Positions 25,197 to 34,448 of a stretch of 64,000 bases of DNA are shown piece after piece. Each line of letters starts with the position of its first letter. Position 1 is the first letter of the stretch. The translations under genes and the position numbers were made by a program. The stretch lies in assembly GCF_051713825.1 (NCBI RefSeq), contig NZ_JBIOQR010000001.1, positions 2,294,001 through 2,358,000 of the forward strand, read 5' to 3'. The DNA comes from Enterococcus_K sp051713825. Lineage in GTDB: Bacteria > Bacillota > Bacilli > Lactobacillales > Enterococcaceae. The notes beneath the pieces are model-generated. The model ran no database searches. It saw only the letters and a program-made list of their open reading frames with translations, and was not told the DNA's origin.

Positions 25197-26372
25197 TCAG
25201 CCGAGCCCTTTTGGCCAAGAGAGTGTCATAATTTTTTTTTGATCAATTGATTCTTGTGCAGCTAGCGCCAATAAACCGACCGCTACACTTGAACTTAGAG
25301 AGGAAACGGGGGCTTTTTGCGAGTGAATCGCTTGTATGAAATCTTGAAGTTGTTCTAGGTCTCCTGTTTCCATCTCAACCGTTTCAGATGAATCGGTATA
25401 AATAATCGATTCATTCTTTAATCGATTCCTAAATGTAATTGTATTGGTTGCATCTTCAATAATCATTTCTCCCTTTGAGCCAAATAGCTGGAATTCTCGT
25501 TTATAATAAGCACTAAATTGGCAAAGCTGATAGGAAGCTTTTGCTCCATTTTGATACTGGATGGCGAGTGTCTGGTGATCATCAACATCTATTTCCTCAT
25601 GAAAGACACAGCTATCTGGCCAGTTTTCCCCCCAGTTAATATTTTTTTCAGTCGCTAAATTTTGTATACTTTCTTCACAGGACATCTGATAAGGACAAGT
25701 ACAACAATGAAGGTCTGTTGGAACAGGATGCCCAAATTTTTTTAATGCTCCGGGTTTCCCCATTGTGGCTAGCCCTCCAAATCCAACGACTTTTTCAGGC
25801 AATGAATTCACAAAAAAGTTGAGTAAATCTAGTGAATGTGTGGCTTTTTGTAGAAGTAAGCTTCCTGAGTTTTTACGAAGCCTATGCCAGTCATGAAAGA
25901 AAGCATAACCACCATAGGGAATATGATCAATCGCGTTAATCATTACAAGGTCTCCTAGCAGTCCTTCATCTAAAAGCTGACGTGCTTTTTGAAATAAACG
26001 AGCATATCTTAATACATAACCAATTTCAATTACATTCGGATATGCAGATAATTTACACCAAAGCGCTACAATTTTTTCTGTAGAAATTTCTAGCGGTTTT
26101 TCGCAAAGAATGTGTTTTCCAGCGGCAGCGGCAGCCAACATAATTTCCCCATGTGTGTCATCTGGCGTACTTATGAAAACAGCTTGAACATTCGGATGAT
26201 TTAATACCTGTTGATAGTCTGTCGTTTTTTCCACCGTTGGAAATTGATCAAAATTATTTTCATTTGTGTCACAAACAATTTCAATATGACAATCTTTCTG
26301 TTTGGAAATCGTTCGTAAAGCATATTTATATCCCCTGTTTCCTAGGCCGATGATACCAAAGCCAATAGTCAT
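25197..26372 (-). CDS. Gfo/Idh/MocA oxidoreductase with a cysteine-rich insert
   Basis: The N-terminal Rossmann fold has GIIGLGNRG and the catalytic CEKP motif near residue 92. The substrate domain follows. Unusually, residues about 220-265 carry five cysteines (HCCTCPYQMSC and then DSC), which could bind zinc or an iron-sulfur cluster. At 391 residues it is longer than its three paralogues in this locus. It is the last gene of the leftward operon, 24 bp after the lyase gene. These enzymes oxidise or reduce sugar carbons with NAD(P). The exact substrate is unknown, and an uronate-containing or unsaturated sugar is plausible from context. Confidence 0.85.
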   Translation of the reverse strand: MTIGFGIIGLGNRGYKYALRTISKQKDCHIEIVCDTNENNFDQFPTVEKTTDYQQVLNHPNVQAVFISTPDDTHGEIMLAAAAAGKHILCEKPLEISTEKIVALWCKLSAYPNVIEIGYVLRYARLFQKARQLLDEGLLGDLVMINAIDHIPYGGYAFFHDWHRLRKNSGSLLLQKATHSLDLLNFFVNSLPEKVVGFGGLATMGKPGALKKFGHPVPTDLHCCTCPYQMSCEESIQNLATEKNINWGENWPDSCVFHEEIDVDDHQTLAIQYQNGAKASYQLCQFSAYYKREFQLFGSKGEMIIEDATNTITFRNRLKNESIIYTDSSETVEMETGDLEQLQDFIQAIHSQKAPVSSLSSSVAVGLLALAAQESIDQKKIMTLSWPKGLG

Positions 26373-26395
26373 TTTTCCCTCTCCTATCCATACGG

Positions 26396-28474
26396 CTAAC
26401 CTTTCAAAATAATCTTATTTGTAGAATTTTTACTATAAGCAGCTCTAGCGACTACCTTGAGCTCATCTAGTTGATAGACTTTTCTGCTAGATGAAGTTTG
26501 ATCTTCAAGATGAGTTAAAATTATCTGATGTGTGTCTCGGTTATCAGTAATTTCGTAACAGCAAGCATATTTTGAAGCAATTTCTGTGTGATATAAATCA
26601 ACTAACTTTCGTTCCTTAAGCTGAATAGATTGATCTAAACTAAGAACAGACACCATAATCGGCTCGCTTGACTCGTGAATCATTTTTTTACTTTGATGAG
26701 ATTCATTGTATCGTGGAGAATACCATGCATCTTCTATCTTAATACAAGAATTTTTCGTTTTGAGCGTCTGGATAAATAACTGGTGCTCGTCCCCACTATA
26801 GACGAACTCATTTTCATTTATTTGCTCTAATAAAGTGTTCGGGAAATGGAAGTGTTGTTGATAGGAATGAGGTTCATTCGTATGAAAATAATCAATAATT
26901 AACCAAATTCCTTTTTGAATATAGAACAGCTTTCTTTGTGTAAAAACATTCATCGAATCATTCATATAGCCTAAATGACTGCCTTCAATATAGTCAACAG
27001 AATCGGTTAAGCGTACATAAGTTGGCAAACTATGTCCAACAGATTGAAAGGTCCATGAGCCTTCTTGTCTTGTAAATTCTTGGTTATCGACGGTTGGAAC
27101 ATTATGAGCAATGCCACTCTTAAATGTTTTGCGTGTCTGACTTCCTTCAAGATAAGTAAAACGGCCAGAATCAGTCAACAAGTAGTCATTTCCGGCATGA
27201 ATCTCTAAATGTAATAAGTTGCAATGCCCATGTCCACCACCTTGAGGACCTGAAGCGAACATGGTATATATCCCACTATTGGTCCATGAGTCTCTTAAAA
27301 AAATTAGGCCGCTATCAGGTAAAACGAGTTTATCAAAATTAGGAGTTAAGGAAGGGAGTTGTTCGTATTCTTCCTTAGCTGTGCCCCCATAAAAGAACAA
27401 GGTTTCAAAAGAAAGTCTAGTTTCTCCTAAGAATTTTGCCTGTGAACTACGTAGAATGAGGGCAGCCTTGGTTAACAAAGAAGCCATTTTTTCTTCATCA
27501 CTGTCTCCAAAAGGCGATTGTTTTCCATCTGGTTTTGTTAAAGCGAGCGAGACAACCAACATCTGTTGGACCTTTTTCTTAAAGGAAAGTTGTTTTTCAA
27601 AGCCTAATCGGTGGCCTAGCTCTAGAATTTCCAATAGTGAAAGAAAGACTTCATGATGGTACATGAATGACTGTTCCCAATGTAGTCCATCTTTGCGAAT
27701 CTGTAATTCTGCAGATTCGTTCAAATAATCGATACTTTTTTTTAAGTAATCAGTCGGAACACGTAATTCTGGAAATAGTGAGAGTGCTGCAATGACACCG
27801 TTCATTTCTAAGATTTTCCAGTTACTAACAGGTGCGACCGCTAAATTTTTTGGACTCATTAAATATACAATCTGCTCTTGTATACTTCTTAAAACCTTCA
27901 CTAATAATTCTGAAGGAAATAAATCCATCGCTTCATCTTGTTGAAAGATCATCATGAGGCAGAAACACCAATTTTTTAGACGAATGCCTGTATCGATTGT
28001 TCGACAAGAGGTTCTGGCATAGTGAGTTAATGGCTTCTTATGATAAGAAATCCATTGTTCTAACCAGTCAAAGAAGCAAAACAGATATTTTTCGTCTTTT
28101 GTCAGGCTATATAATTGAACTAGTTGAATCAAATAGCGCTGTCTATTAAGCATCCACATCCATTCTGGATCCCCGTTCGGAGTCTTCTCCCAATCAATGA
28201 GTTTGTTCATTTGATAAGGTGTTGGGCAGCGTTCCATGTCCCATTCGTTGTCATAGGTAATAATTTGATGGAGCAATTTTTCGCCATGGCTCATCAAATG
28301 CTCAAGTTCTTCTTGATAGTCAGGATTATTTTTAATCAACGAGAGAGTTAAAGATAAATGAGTTCCTAAATAAGCTTGTTTTCGTTGAGAGAAATAGCTT
28401 TTGAGAGTATCATTTGTAGAATATTTTTCAAAAGTCGTCGAATCTAAATTGACTACAGTAGATTGGTTCTTCAT
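26396..28474 (-). CDS. Heparinase II/III-family polysaccharide lyase
   Basis: This 692-residue protein has an N-terminal alpha/alpha toroid (about 60-350) and the C-terminal Heparinase_II_III beta-sandwich. The latter shows GGGHGHCNLLHLEIHAG, LLTDSGRFTYLEGSQTRK and SGIAHNVPTVDN. That is the family pattern of His, Tyr, Arg and second His, with Asn-Leu where Asp-Leu is common. Such lyases cut uronate-containing glycans by beta-elimination, giving an unsaturated end that GH88 enzymes remove; a GH88 gene lies in the same operon. No signal peptide is visible, so it should act on imported oligosaccharides. Its PL family number cannot be settled by eye. Confidence 0.82.
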   Translation of the reverse strand: MKNQSTVVNLDSTTFEKYSTNDTLKSYFSQRKQAYLGTHLSLTLSLIKNNPDYQEELEHLMSHGEKLLHQIITYDNEWDMERCPTPYQMNKLIDWEKTPNGDPEWMWMLNRQRYLIQLVQLYSLTKDEKYLFCFFDWLEQWISYHKKPLTHYARTSCRTIDTGIRLKNWCFCLMMIFQQDEAMDLFPSELLVKVLRSIQEQIVYLMSPKNLAVAPVSNWKILEMNGVIAALSLFPELRVPTDYLKKSIDYLNESAELQIRKDGLHWEQSFMYHHEVFLSLLEILELGHRLGFEKQLSFKKKVQQMLVVSLALTKPDGKQSPFGDSDEEKMASLLTKAALILRSSQAKFLGETRLSFETLFFYGGTAKEEYEQLPSLTPNFDKLVLPDSGLIFLRDSWTNSGIYTMFASGPQGGGHGHCNLLHLEIHAGNDYLLTDSGRFTYLEGSQTRKTFKSGIAHNVPTVDNQEFTRQEGSWTFQSVGHSLPTYVRLTDSVDYIEGSHLGYMNDSMNVFTQRKLFYIQKGIWLIIDYFHTNEPHSYQQHFHFPNTLLEQINENEFVYSGDEHQLFIQTLKTKNSCIKIEDAWYSPRYNESHQSKKMIHESSEPIMVSVLSLDQSIQLKERKLVDLYHTEIASKYACCYEITDNRDTHQIILTHLEDQTSSSRKVYQLDELKVVARAAYSKNSTNKIILKG

Positions 28475-28490
28475 TAGTTTGTTCTCCTCC

Positions 28491-31304
28491 TTAGTAAAAG
28501 AGCCTATCTTTATTAATAATTAAAAAATTGATGGCCCACACAGAACCTGATGCAGGGTTATTACTGGGGTTCGTATCTAATTGAATGGCTAATGGGCCCC
28601 CAGAGTGAACAAAAGGAAATTCAAGATAATCGTACTGGTTAGCTTCAAGCTTAAACGTCTGTTTTTCTTGATTAACCCGAACCTCTGTATAAGAAGCAAT
28701 TGTTCCACCAATACCGAGTAGCAAGGTATATTTTCCAGCAGGCATAACAACAGTAAATATATTTTTTTTATCTGATACTAAACAATCCTCTTGTAATATA
28801 TTCGCTGTTTTCCCTTTGATAGACTGAACAGTTGGTTGATCAAATCCATACATTTGGTGCTTACAAATTGTATCCTCAGCATCAATAGAACGATAACCTG
28901 TAACGAGCAACTCAACAGGTGTTGCTAGATTTACCTGACGAGCAAATAGACTACGATAGTCTTTCTCCTGAGTCCCACCAAAGTCAAACTTGTAGACGGT
29001 CATAGGATAAATATAAGTGTTGCCCATCAAATAAGGTCTAGTCATCGCATCAATTTTTTTCCAAAAATGAGTAGTCTCATCTTTTCCTAAAAATAAAGTT
29101 CTTTTGCAAAGACTTTCTCTTTTTAGTGGATAATTTATAGAATCAGGTTCTTTAACTTGTTTTCCAAACTCGACAACACTCCCCTCTTTTAGTGATATGT
29201 TTGGCAGCGCCTCTTTAAAGTCTAGAATTAGATGAGCAGGGTATCGTATTTGAATGGTTTCAGTACTACCTCCAATAATTTTTAGCCAACAAATGCGGAG
29301 GTTGATTACTTGCAGACTAATGACATGTCCGCCTTTGACTAGCAAATTAGAAAATGCGCAATTTTTCCAGCCGCCCTTCTCTATATCAGAAGCTATTGAA
29401 TTGGGGATCTTTTTGACTCCAATGGGCAGTCCAGGTAGCAAACAAAGGATATTCCCCTGTTTTTGAATTAATAACTCATTTATAGTATTGGTCAGGCCAC
29501 CAGTTGGCTCCATCATTGCAGGCAATTGGATGGGTGGTTTTGTAATCAGTGCGAGATTAATCCAACGTTCAGACTCTTCATAAGCAAGTCCATTTGAATG
29601 AATATAGAAATCGAGACCTTTTTCATATAGCGTTTTAATGGCTTTATCGCCTTCACCTAGTTGGGCATAAGCCGAGGCAATCCAAGTGGGACCAAACATC
29701 CCTATTTCACAGTTATTAAAAGCATAATCTACAGTATTTTTGGCAATCGTTTCAAATGTGCCGTTCAGACTGTATTGTGGGTCTTTTATCGGAAAAATGG
29801 GCATTAGAACAGATGGATGACGAAGCCACTGCTCTTTTTTTGTATACGGCGAATCCATTAAACGAGGCTTTTTTTCGTTTGTAATTGCATAATTAGGTAG
29901 CTTTTCTAAAAATTGTTGATAGATAGGATTTGTTTCCTCGTTTAAAATTGTTAAAGTTTTTAATGTAAATTCAAACAGATAACGGATTGTTGCAATCGTA
30001 ATCGTACTATCTGATGTAAGAGGGCCTTGTTCTGGCGAAATGTCCGGAAAAAATAACCCGTCTTCTGTTAGTGTATAGGTAGCGAGAATAAAATCACATT
30101 GTGCGTTAAAAACAAGTGAAGCTTTTCGCAAAAAATCAAGGTCATTTGTGTATTCATAATACCAAAATAAGAATTGGGCACACCAAGGCTGAATACAGTT
30201 GTAAAAATGATGAGGATAGTCGATTGCCCAACCGTCCTTTCCATAATAGGCTTTGGTGTAGGAGCGGATGTCCTTCTCATGGGCTAAATAAGCATCACAA
30301 AAGTGTTTCGCTAGTTCTAGATGATTCGACGAGAAAGTTGACCAAAAGATGGATTGAATATTCACATCCCAATACCACATACTTCCCCATAAGGATTCAT
30401 TTTTAGTATCCCATAATCCGTTTAGCCCAGGCCCTTGTTTGAAGTGGAGGCTACCTATCCCACTGGATGCTTTGATGAGGTAGGTATATAAGTGCCAAAG
30501 TGTTTCAAGGAACTTATCAGGAATGCTAAGGGTTGTTTTCCACCAATCTGTCCAAAAATCTAGATGATTCATTAAAATAGTTTGCCAAGTAAAAGTTTCT
30601 CTCATTGGTGAAAATAATGAAAAGGCCAAAAGATGGTTCTGCTGCTCCTGTTTAGGAACCAGTAAATTATTTGCCCCCTTCTTTAGTGAACCATCTGTTT
30701 GAATAAACAAGTAATCATTATTTGCTTTTTTTACAAGGAGGGTACTATCTGTAAGCTTTTGTGTAGTGTAGCTATTTTCATGCTGAGTAAAAGTGAGAGA
30801 AATACCTAGTAGCAGCTCAGATAAGTTTTCTTCGGAATGCAAAATGAGCGTATCTTCTGACTCTATGATTAATAATTGTATAATAATCTGTTGCCGATCT
30901 TTAGAAATAATTAGCTCTAACATTGACTTTTCAATGAGAAGTGAGAGCTCATGAAACACGATATCTTGGCTAAACTGAATCTGAAGACGCCCGGTTTCGG
31001 GTGTCTTCTTCAGTGAATACAACGGGTCTATTTGTGTAGTATATGGACGTAAGGTTTGCTGATAGGGCTGGGCTAATCGTTGTTCAATAGGTAGCTTTTG
31101 ATACATTGCTTTATCTGCCCAATAATTAGCCGTCCCCCATGTTTTTTCTTTATCAACTGCTTCGTAATAAATATCATAATGATTTAATGTTACATGCAGT
31201 GTGTGTGCTTTATAGTAAGCCATACAGCCAAACTTTCCATTTCCTAACGGGAGCGCCTCGAAATAATCTGAGTCCACATTAGAATAGGTAATCTTATGCA
31301 TCAT
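28491..31304 (-). CDS. Large glycosidase related to GH95 (fucosidase/galactosidase-like)
   Basis: The 937-residue protein opens with YFEALPLGNGKFGCMAYY, much like the GH95 start LPxGNGxxG. It has the toroid segment GLNGLWDTKNESLWGSMWYWDVNIQS, where GH95 enzymes have their Asn-x-Asn pair; only the second Asn is kept. Near residue 650, MEPTGGLTNTINELLIQ...LCLLPGLP matches the end of the GH95 catalytic domain. A C-terminal extension of about 230 residues looks like beta-sandwich. There is no signal peptide. GH95 members release alpha-L-fucose or L-galactose. The altered catalytic Asn means a divergent subfamily or a different reaction. Confidence 0.62.
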   Translation of the reverse strand: MMHKITYSNVDSDYFEALPLGNGKFGCMAYYKAHTLHVTLNHYDIYYEAVDKEKTWGTANYWADKAMYQKLPIEQRLAQPYQQTLRPYTTQIDPLYSLKKTPETGRLQIQFSQDIVFHELSLLIEKSMLELIISKDRQQIIIQLLIIESEDTLILHSEENLSELLLGISLTFTQHENSYTTQKLTDSTLLVKKANNDYLFIQTDGSLKKGANNLLVPKQEQQNHLLAFSLFSPMRETFTWQTILMNHLDFWTDWWKTTLSIPDKFLETLWHLYTYLIKASSGIGSLHFKQGPGLNGLWDTKNESLWGSMWYWDVNIQSIFWSTFSSNHLELAKHFCDAYLAHEKDIRSYTKAYYGKDGWAIDYPHHFYNCIQPWCAQFLFWYYEYTNDLDFLRKASLVFNAQCDFILATYTLTEDGLFFPDISPEQGPLTSDSTITIATIRYLFEFTLKTLTILNEETNPIYQQFLEKLPNYAITNEKKPRLMDSPYTKKEQWLRHPSVLMPIFPIKDPQYSLNGTFETIAKNTVDYAFNNCEIGMFGPTWIASAYAQLGEGDKAIKTLYEKGLDFYIHSNGLAYEESERWINLALITKPPIQLPAMMEPTGGLTNTINELLIQKQGNILCLLPGLPIGVKKIPNSIASDIEKGGWKNCAFSNLLVKGGHVISLQVINLRICWLKIIGGSTETIQIRYPAHLILDFKEALPNISLKEGSVVEFGKQVKEPDSINYPLKRESLCKRTLFLGKDETTHFWKKIDAMTRPYLMGNTYIYPMTVYKFDFGGTQEKDYRSLFARQVNLATPVELLVTGYRSIDAEDTICKHQMYGFDQPTVQSIKGKTANILQEDCLVSDKKNIFTVVMPAGKYTLLLGIGGTIASYTEVRVNQEKQTFKLEANQYDYLEFPFVHSGGPLAIQLDTNPSNNPASGSVWAINFLIINKDRLFY

Positions 31305-31321
31305 TGTTTTATCTCCAGATT

Positions 31322-32155
31322 CTATTTAATTGCAGAGCTTACACCGACATCTTTAAATTTTGATTGAACAAAGAAGTACAGTAAGATGATAGGAATTACT
31401 GAAATGGTCAACACTAGCATTAGCGCACCATAGTTAATAGGTTCCATCCCTGCTACGGACATGTTCTTAATTACAAGAGAAACCGTAAATTTTTTAGGAT
31501 CAGAAATCATTACAAGTGGAAACAGGTAACTGTTCCAGCTGCCCATAAAAATGAGTAAGGCATTAGTAATGATTGTCGGTTTTAACACAGGAATAACAAT
31601 AGAAATAAAAATTCGCCACTCACTCGCCCCATCAATTCGAGCAGACTCTAACAGTTCATTTGGAAACTGATAAATATATTGTCGCATGATAAAAACGGAT
31701 GATGTCGCAGCAATAGCTGGAATAATTAAACCTGCATAACTATTTGTTAACCCCATCCGACTAAGCAGATAAAACAAGGGAATTAGAGTGGTAAAACCAG
31801 GGACCATCCGAGCGAGCATGATGAGTCGAAAGATAGTCTTGTTTCCGCGAAAGTCAAATTTTGCTAACGCATAACCAGCCATTGTCGAGCTTGCTGTTGC
31901 TAAAAAAGTACTAGCACAAGCGATGAATAGTGAGTTAAATAAGACACGCCCATAGTCAAACCGACTCATTAAAGCATTCCAGTTATCTACGAGAGATGAA
32001 CCAAACTTGAAGTTTAGTCCCCCACCGATAATCATTTCATTATTTTGAGTAGAGGCAAAAATCATATAGACGTAAGGAATTAAAAAGACGATGGCTCCTA
32101 AGATGATAATTAAATATAGAAAAATTTTATTGGCAGTTCGTCGATTATTTTTCAT
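31322..32155 (-). CDS. ABC sugar transporter permease, MalG/AraQ type
   Basis: From the ATG with GGAGG upstream the product has 277 residues and six predicted helices. The EAA loop is ESARIDGASEWRIFISIVIPVLKP near residue 180, the contact site for the ATPase. The open frame could extend 29 codons upstream, but that overlaps the previous permease gene and lacks a site. It overlaps the MalF-type permease gene by 11 bp. Together they form the membrane channel of a CUT1 importer. No ATPase gene is in the operon, so a shared MsmX-like ATPase elsewhere is expected. Confidence 0.93.
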   Translation of the reverse strand: MKNNRRTANKIFLYLIIILGAIVFLIPYVYMIFASTQNNEMIIGGGLNFKFGSSLVDNWNALMSRFDYGRVLFNSLFIACASTFLATASSTMAGYALAKFDFRGNKTIFRLIMLARMVPGFTTLIPLFYLLSRMGLTNSYAGLIIPAIAATSSVFIMRQYIYQFPNELLESARIDGASEWRIFISIVIPVLKPTIITNALLIFMGSWNSYLFPLVMISDPKKFTVSLVIKNMSVAGMEPINYGALMLVLTISVIPIILLYFFVQSKFKDVGVSSAIK

Positions 32156-33074
32156 CGTTTTTTCCTCCGAGTTTGAATTGGATTGCTGAAATAATAGAGG
32201 CAACAAATACCATAGACCAAGCAATTGCAGAAGCTTTACCAAAGTTTACCGCTTCAAAACTCGTTTTATAAAGGTTTACACCTACTGTTAATGCAGCATT
32301 TTCTGGTCCGTTTGAACTTCCGAAGAAAATATTTGGAATTTCGAAGGTGGATAAACCACCGATAGTAGCTAAGACGACGGCCATTAATATGATTGATTTG
32401 AGTAATGGAATCGTAATCAAGAAAAATTGTTTTACTTTTGATGCACCATCTATTTCAGCACTTTCATAAATTTCAGTGGGTAATCCTTGAAGCCCTGCAA
32501 GAAATAGAATGGTATTGTACCCAGTATTCATCCAGACAACTGTAATAACCATGGAAACACGTAGCCAAAACGGATGAGTTAACCACTGAATGCTTTCAAT
32601 ACCAAACCTATTTAAAATCAAATTAAATAGCCCAGCAGGATCAAAGAAAGTCATGAAAACAGAAGCAATAGCGACAACAGAAGTAACCGTTGGGATATAA
32701 TAAACGGTCCGAAAGAATCCTCTTCCTTTTAAATGGGTGCTGTTTAATAAGACAGCTAAAAATAAGGCAAGAATCATTGTAATGGGAATTGAAAACACCA
32801 TTAACAATAAAACATTGTAGTAGGACTGAAACAGTAGCGGGTCACGAAACATGTCGATATAATTTTGAAAGCCTACCCACGTGAATCCTGTCCCTATACG
32901 CATAAAACTAAATAACAATGATATGACTACAGGGACTAAAACAATAAAGGCAAAAAATAATAGAAACGGTGATACGAAATAGTACCCGCTTTCATTTACT
33001 CGGTCTGACAAACGAGATTTTTTCTCTCTTGAACTTTTCACGAGTAAGCTCTTTTTTTCATGTGAACTCTCCAT
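32145..33074 (-). CDS. ABC sugar transporter permease, MalF/LplB type
   Basis: The 309-residue protein has a charged cytosolic N-terminus of about 28 residues and six helices. Its EAA loop reads YESAEIDGASKVKQFFLITIPLLKS near residue 215. It pairs with the MalG-type permease gene, whose start it overlaps, and follows the binding-protein gene. CUT1 importers of this form take up di- and oligosaccharides, often with uronic acids in loci containing GH88 and heparinase-type genes. AAGAAGG precedes the ATG. Confidence 0.93.
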   Translation of the reverse strand: MESSHEKKSLLVKSSREKKSRLSDRVNESGYYFVSPFLLFFAFIVLVPVVISLLFSFMRIGTGFTWVGFQNYIDMFRDPLLFQSYYNVLLLMVFSIPITMILALFLAVLLNSTHLKGRGFFRTVYYIPTVTSVVAIASVFMTFFDPAGLFNLILNRFGIESIQWLTHPFWLRVSMVITVVWMNTGYNTILFLAGLQGLPTEIYESAEIDGASKVKQFFLITIPLLKSIILMAVVLATIGGLSTFEIPNIFFGSSNGPENAALTVGVNLYKTSFEAVNFGKASAIAWSMVFVASIISAIQFKLGGKNDEK

Positions 33075-33106
33075 ATTGTAGCCTTCTTTCTCATTTTATT
33101 ACTGTT

Positions 33107-34438
33107 CTATTTGTTAACTTTTAATCCATATTTTTTTGCGAAGTTTGTTGCTTCTCGCACGTAAGAATTTTCAAAGTCATTCGTTTTCCAATACGCATAA
33201 CTAGCAGCTCCCACATAGGCACGGCTATCCGTTGAATTAGGGAAAATATTAATAGCCGCCCCATTTTCATTTGCTTTAGCAACAATTTCCAATATTTTTT
33301 GGTTTCCAAAATACTCAAATTCTTTATGAGCAGCATCGGTTTTGAACGCTTCTCGATTGGAAATCATGACACCTTCTTCTAGAGCAATTTTTAGTGCATC
33401 TGGATCGGTTAACATAAAAGTTAGTACCTGAGCCGCGGCTAATGGATAGTCGCAATCTTTTGGTACATACCAACTAGAGCCTCCGCTTAATGGTGTTTTC
33501 CCTGGATTTTCTTCTGAAAAAGGTACAAACTCAGCGACACGCCATTTATCTTTTGCGCTAGGGAAATTCATTTGCATGTTTGATGCGTAAAAACTCCCAG
33601 TCAAATTAATCGCCATATCTTGTTTCACTTTTTCTCCATTGCTGTCCGTAGTCCAAGCTATTAAGTTGTTATCAATTAATTTTTGAAGAGTTTCAGCTGA
33701 AATTTTAGCTGCTTTTGAACCAAGGTTAATATTTCCGGATGAATCCATTAAAGGAGTATCTAGCTGATCCATGATAGCTGAGACCTGCTCTACTTCTCCG
33801 GCTGTCGATAAGGCAAGTAGTTGATGACCTGTTTTTTCTTTTATTTTTATTCCAATATCAATTAACTCATCCCAAGAGTTTATATCCTCAAAGTTTGCAC
33901 CCACCGCTTTAAATAATTCGGGTTGATAATAAGTGACGGCTACACCAAAATCATTTGGAAAGGCAGTCGCTCGTCCACCTTCTGACATCTTGTTTAGAAC
34001 ATCTACTTTTGGTTCGTAAAAATCGGCAGCATATTTATCATAGAAACCAAAATCTGAAGCGCTTAAAAATGAATCTGAGAATAGCTGTAGAATTCCAGCG
34101 GCATTTGTATCTTGAATAAAAATAATTTCCGGCATTTTTTCATGTGCGACCATTTTTGGGGAAATCATTTGAGTCGTACTACCACCAGGGGTCACATTGG
34201 TAATGTTAGTTTTTATATCGGCGCCATATTTTTTATTGTATAGCTCAATTGATTTTGTAATATAGTTTTCATTTTTTCCTTGAGGAACATAAATAGATAG
34301 TGTCGCCTCTTTTACGGGCTCTTGGTTAACGTTAAAGTTCTTCAAAGTTTGATCCTCTTTTTTTGAACATCCGCTGACGAGAATCAGAAGCATTAGAAGT
34401 ACTCCTACTACAACGCGTTTCTGTATATCTTTTTTCAT
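33107..34438 (-). CDS. Solute-binding lipoprotein of the ABC importer
   Basis: The 443-residue protein has a lipoprotein signal peptide with lipobox LVSGC near residue 20, then a long extracellular bacterial solute-binding domain (type 1). Features include PEIIFIQDTNAAG, a hinge around INSWDELIDIGIKIKEKTG and the GGSSWYVPKDCDYPLAAAQVLTFML segment of CUT1 proteins. The second of two adjacent ATG codons is chosen because it is six bases from GGAGG. It is cotranscribed with the two permeases and would determine which oligosaccharide is captured at the surface. Confidence 0.92.
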   Translation of the reverse strand: MKKDIQKRVVVGVLLMLLILVSGCSKKEDQTLKNFNVNQEPVKEATLSIYVPQGKNENYITKSIELYNKKYGADIKTNITNVTPGGSTTQMISPKMVAHEKMPEIIFIQDTNAAGILQLFSDSFLSASDFGFYDKYAADFYEPKVDVLNKMSEGGRATAFPNDFGVAVTYYQPELFKAVGANFEDINSWDELIDIGIKIKEKTGHQLLALSTAGEVEQVSAIMDQLDTPLMDSSGNINLGSKAAKISAETLQKLIDNNLIAWTTDSNGEKVKQDMAINLTGSFYASNMQMNFPSAKDKWRVAEFVPFSEENPGKTPLSGGSSWYVPKDCDYPLAAAQVLTFMLTDPDALKIALEEGVMISNREAFKTDAAHKEFEYFGNQKILEIVAKANENGAAINIFPNSTDSRAYVGAASYAYWKTNDFENSYVREATNFAKKYGLKVNK

Positions 34439-34448
34439 CATTTTCCTC

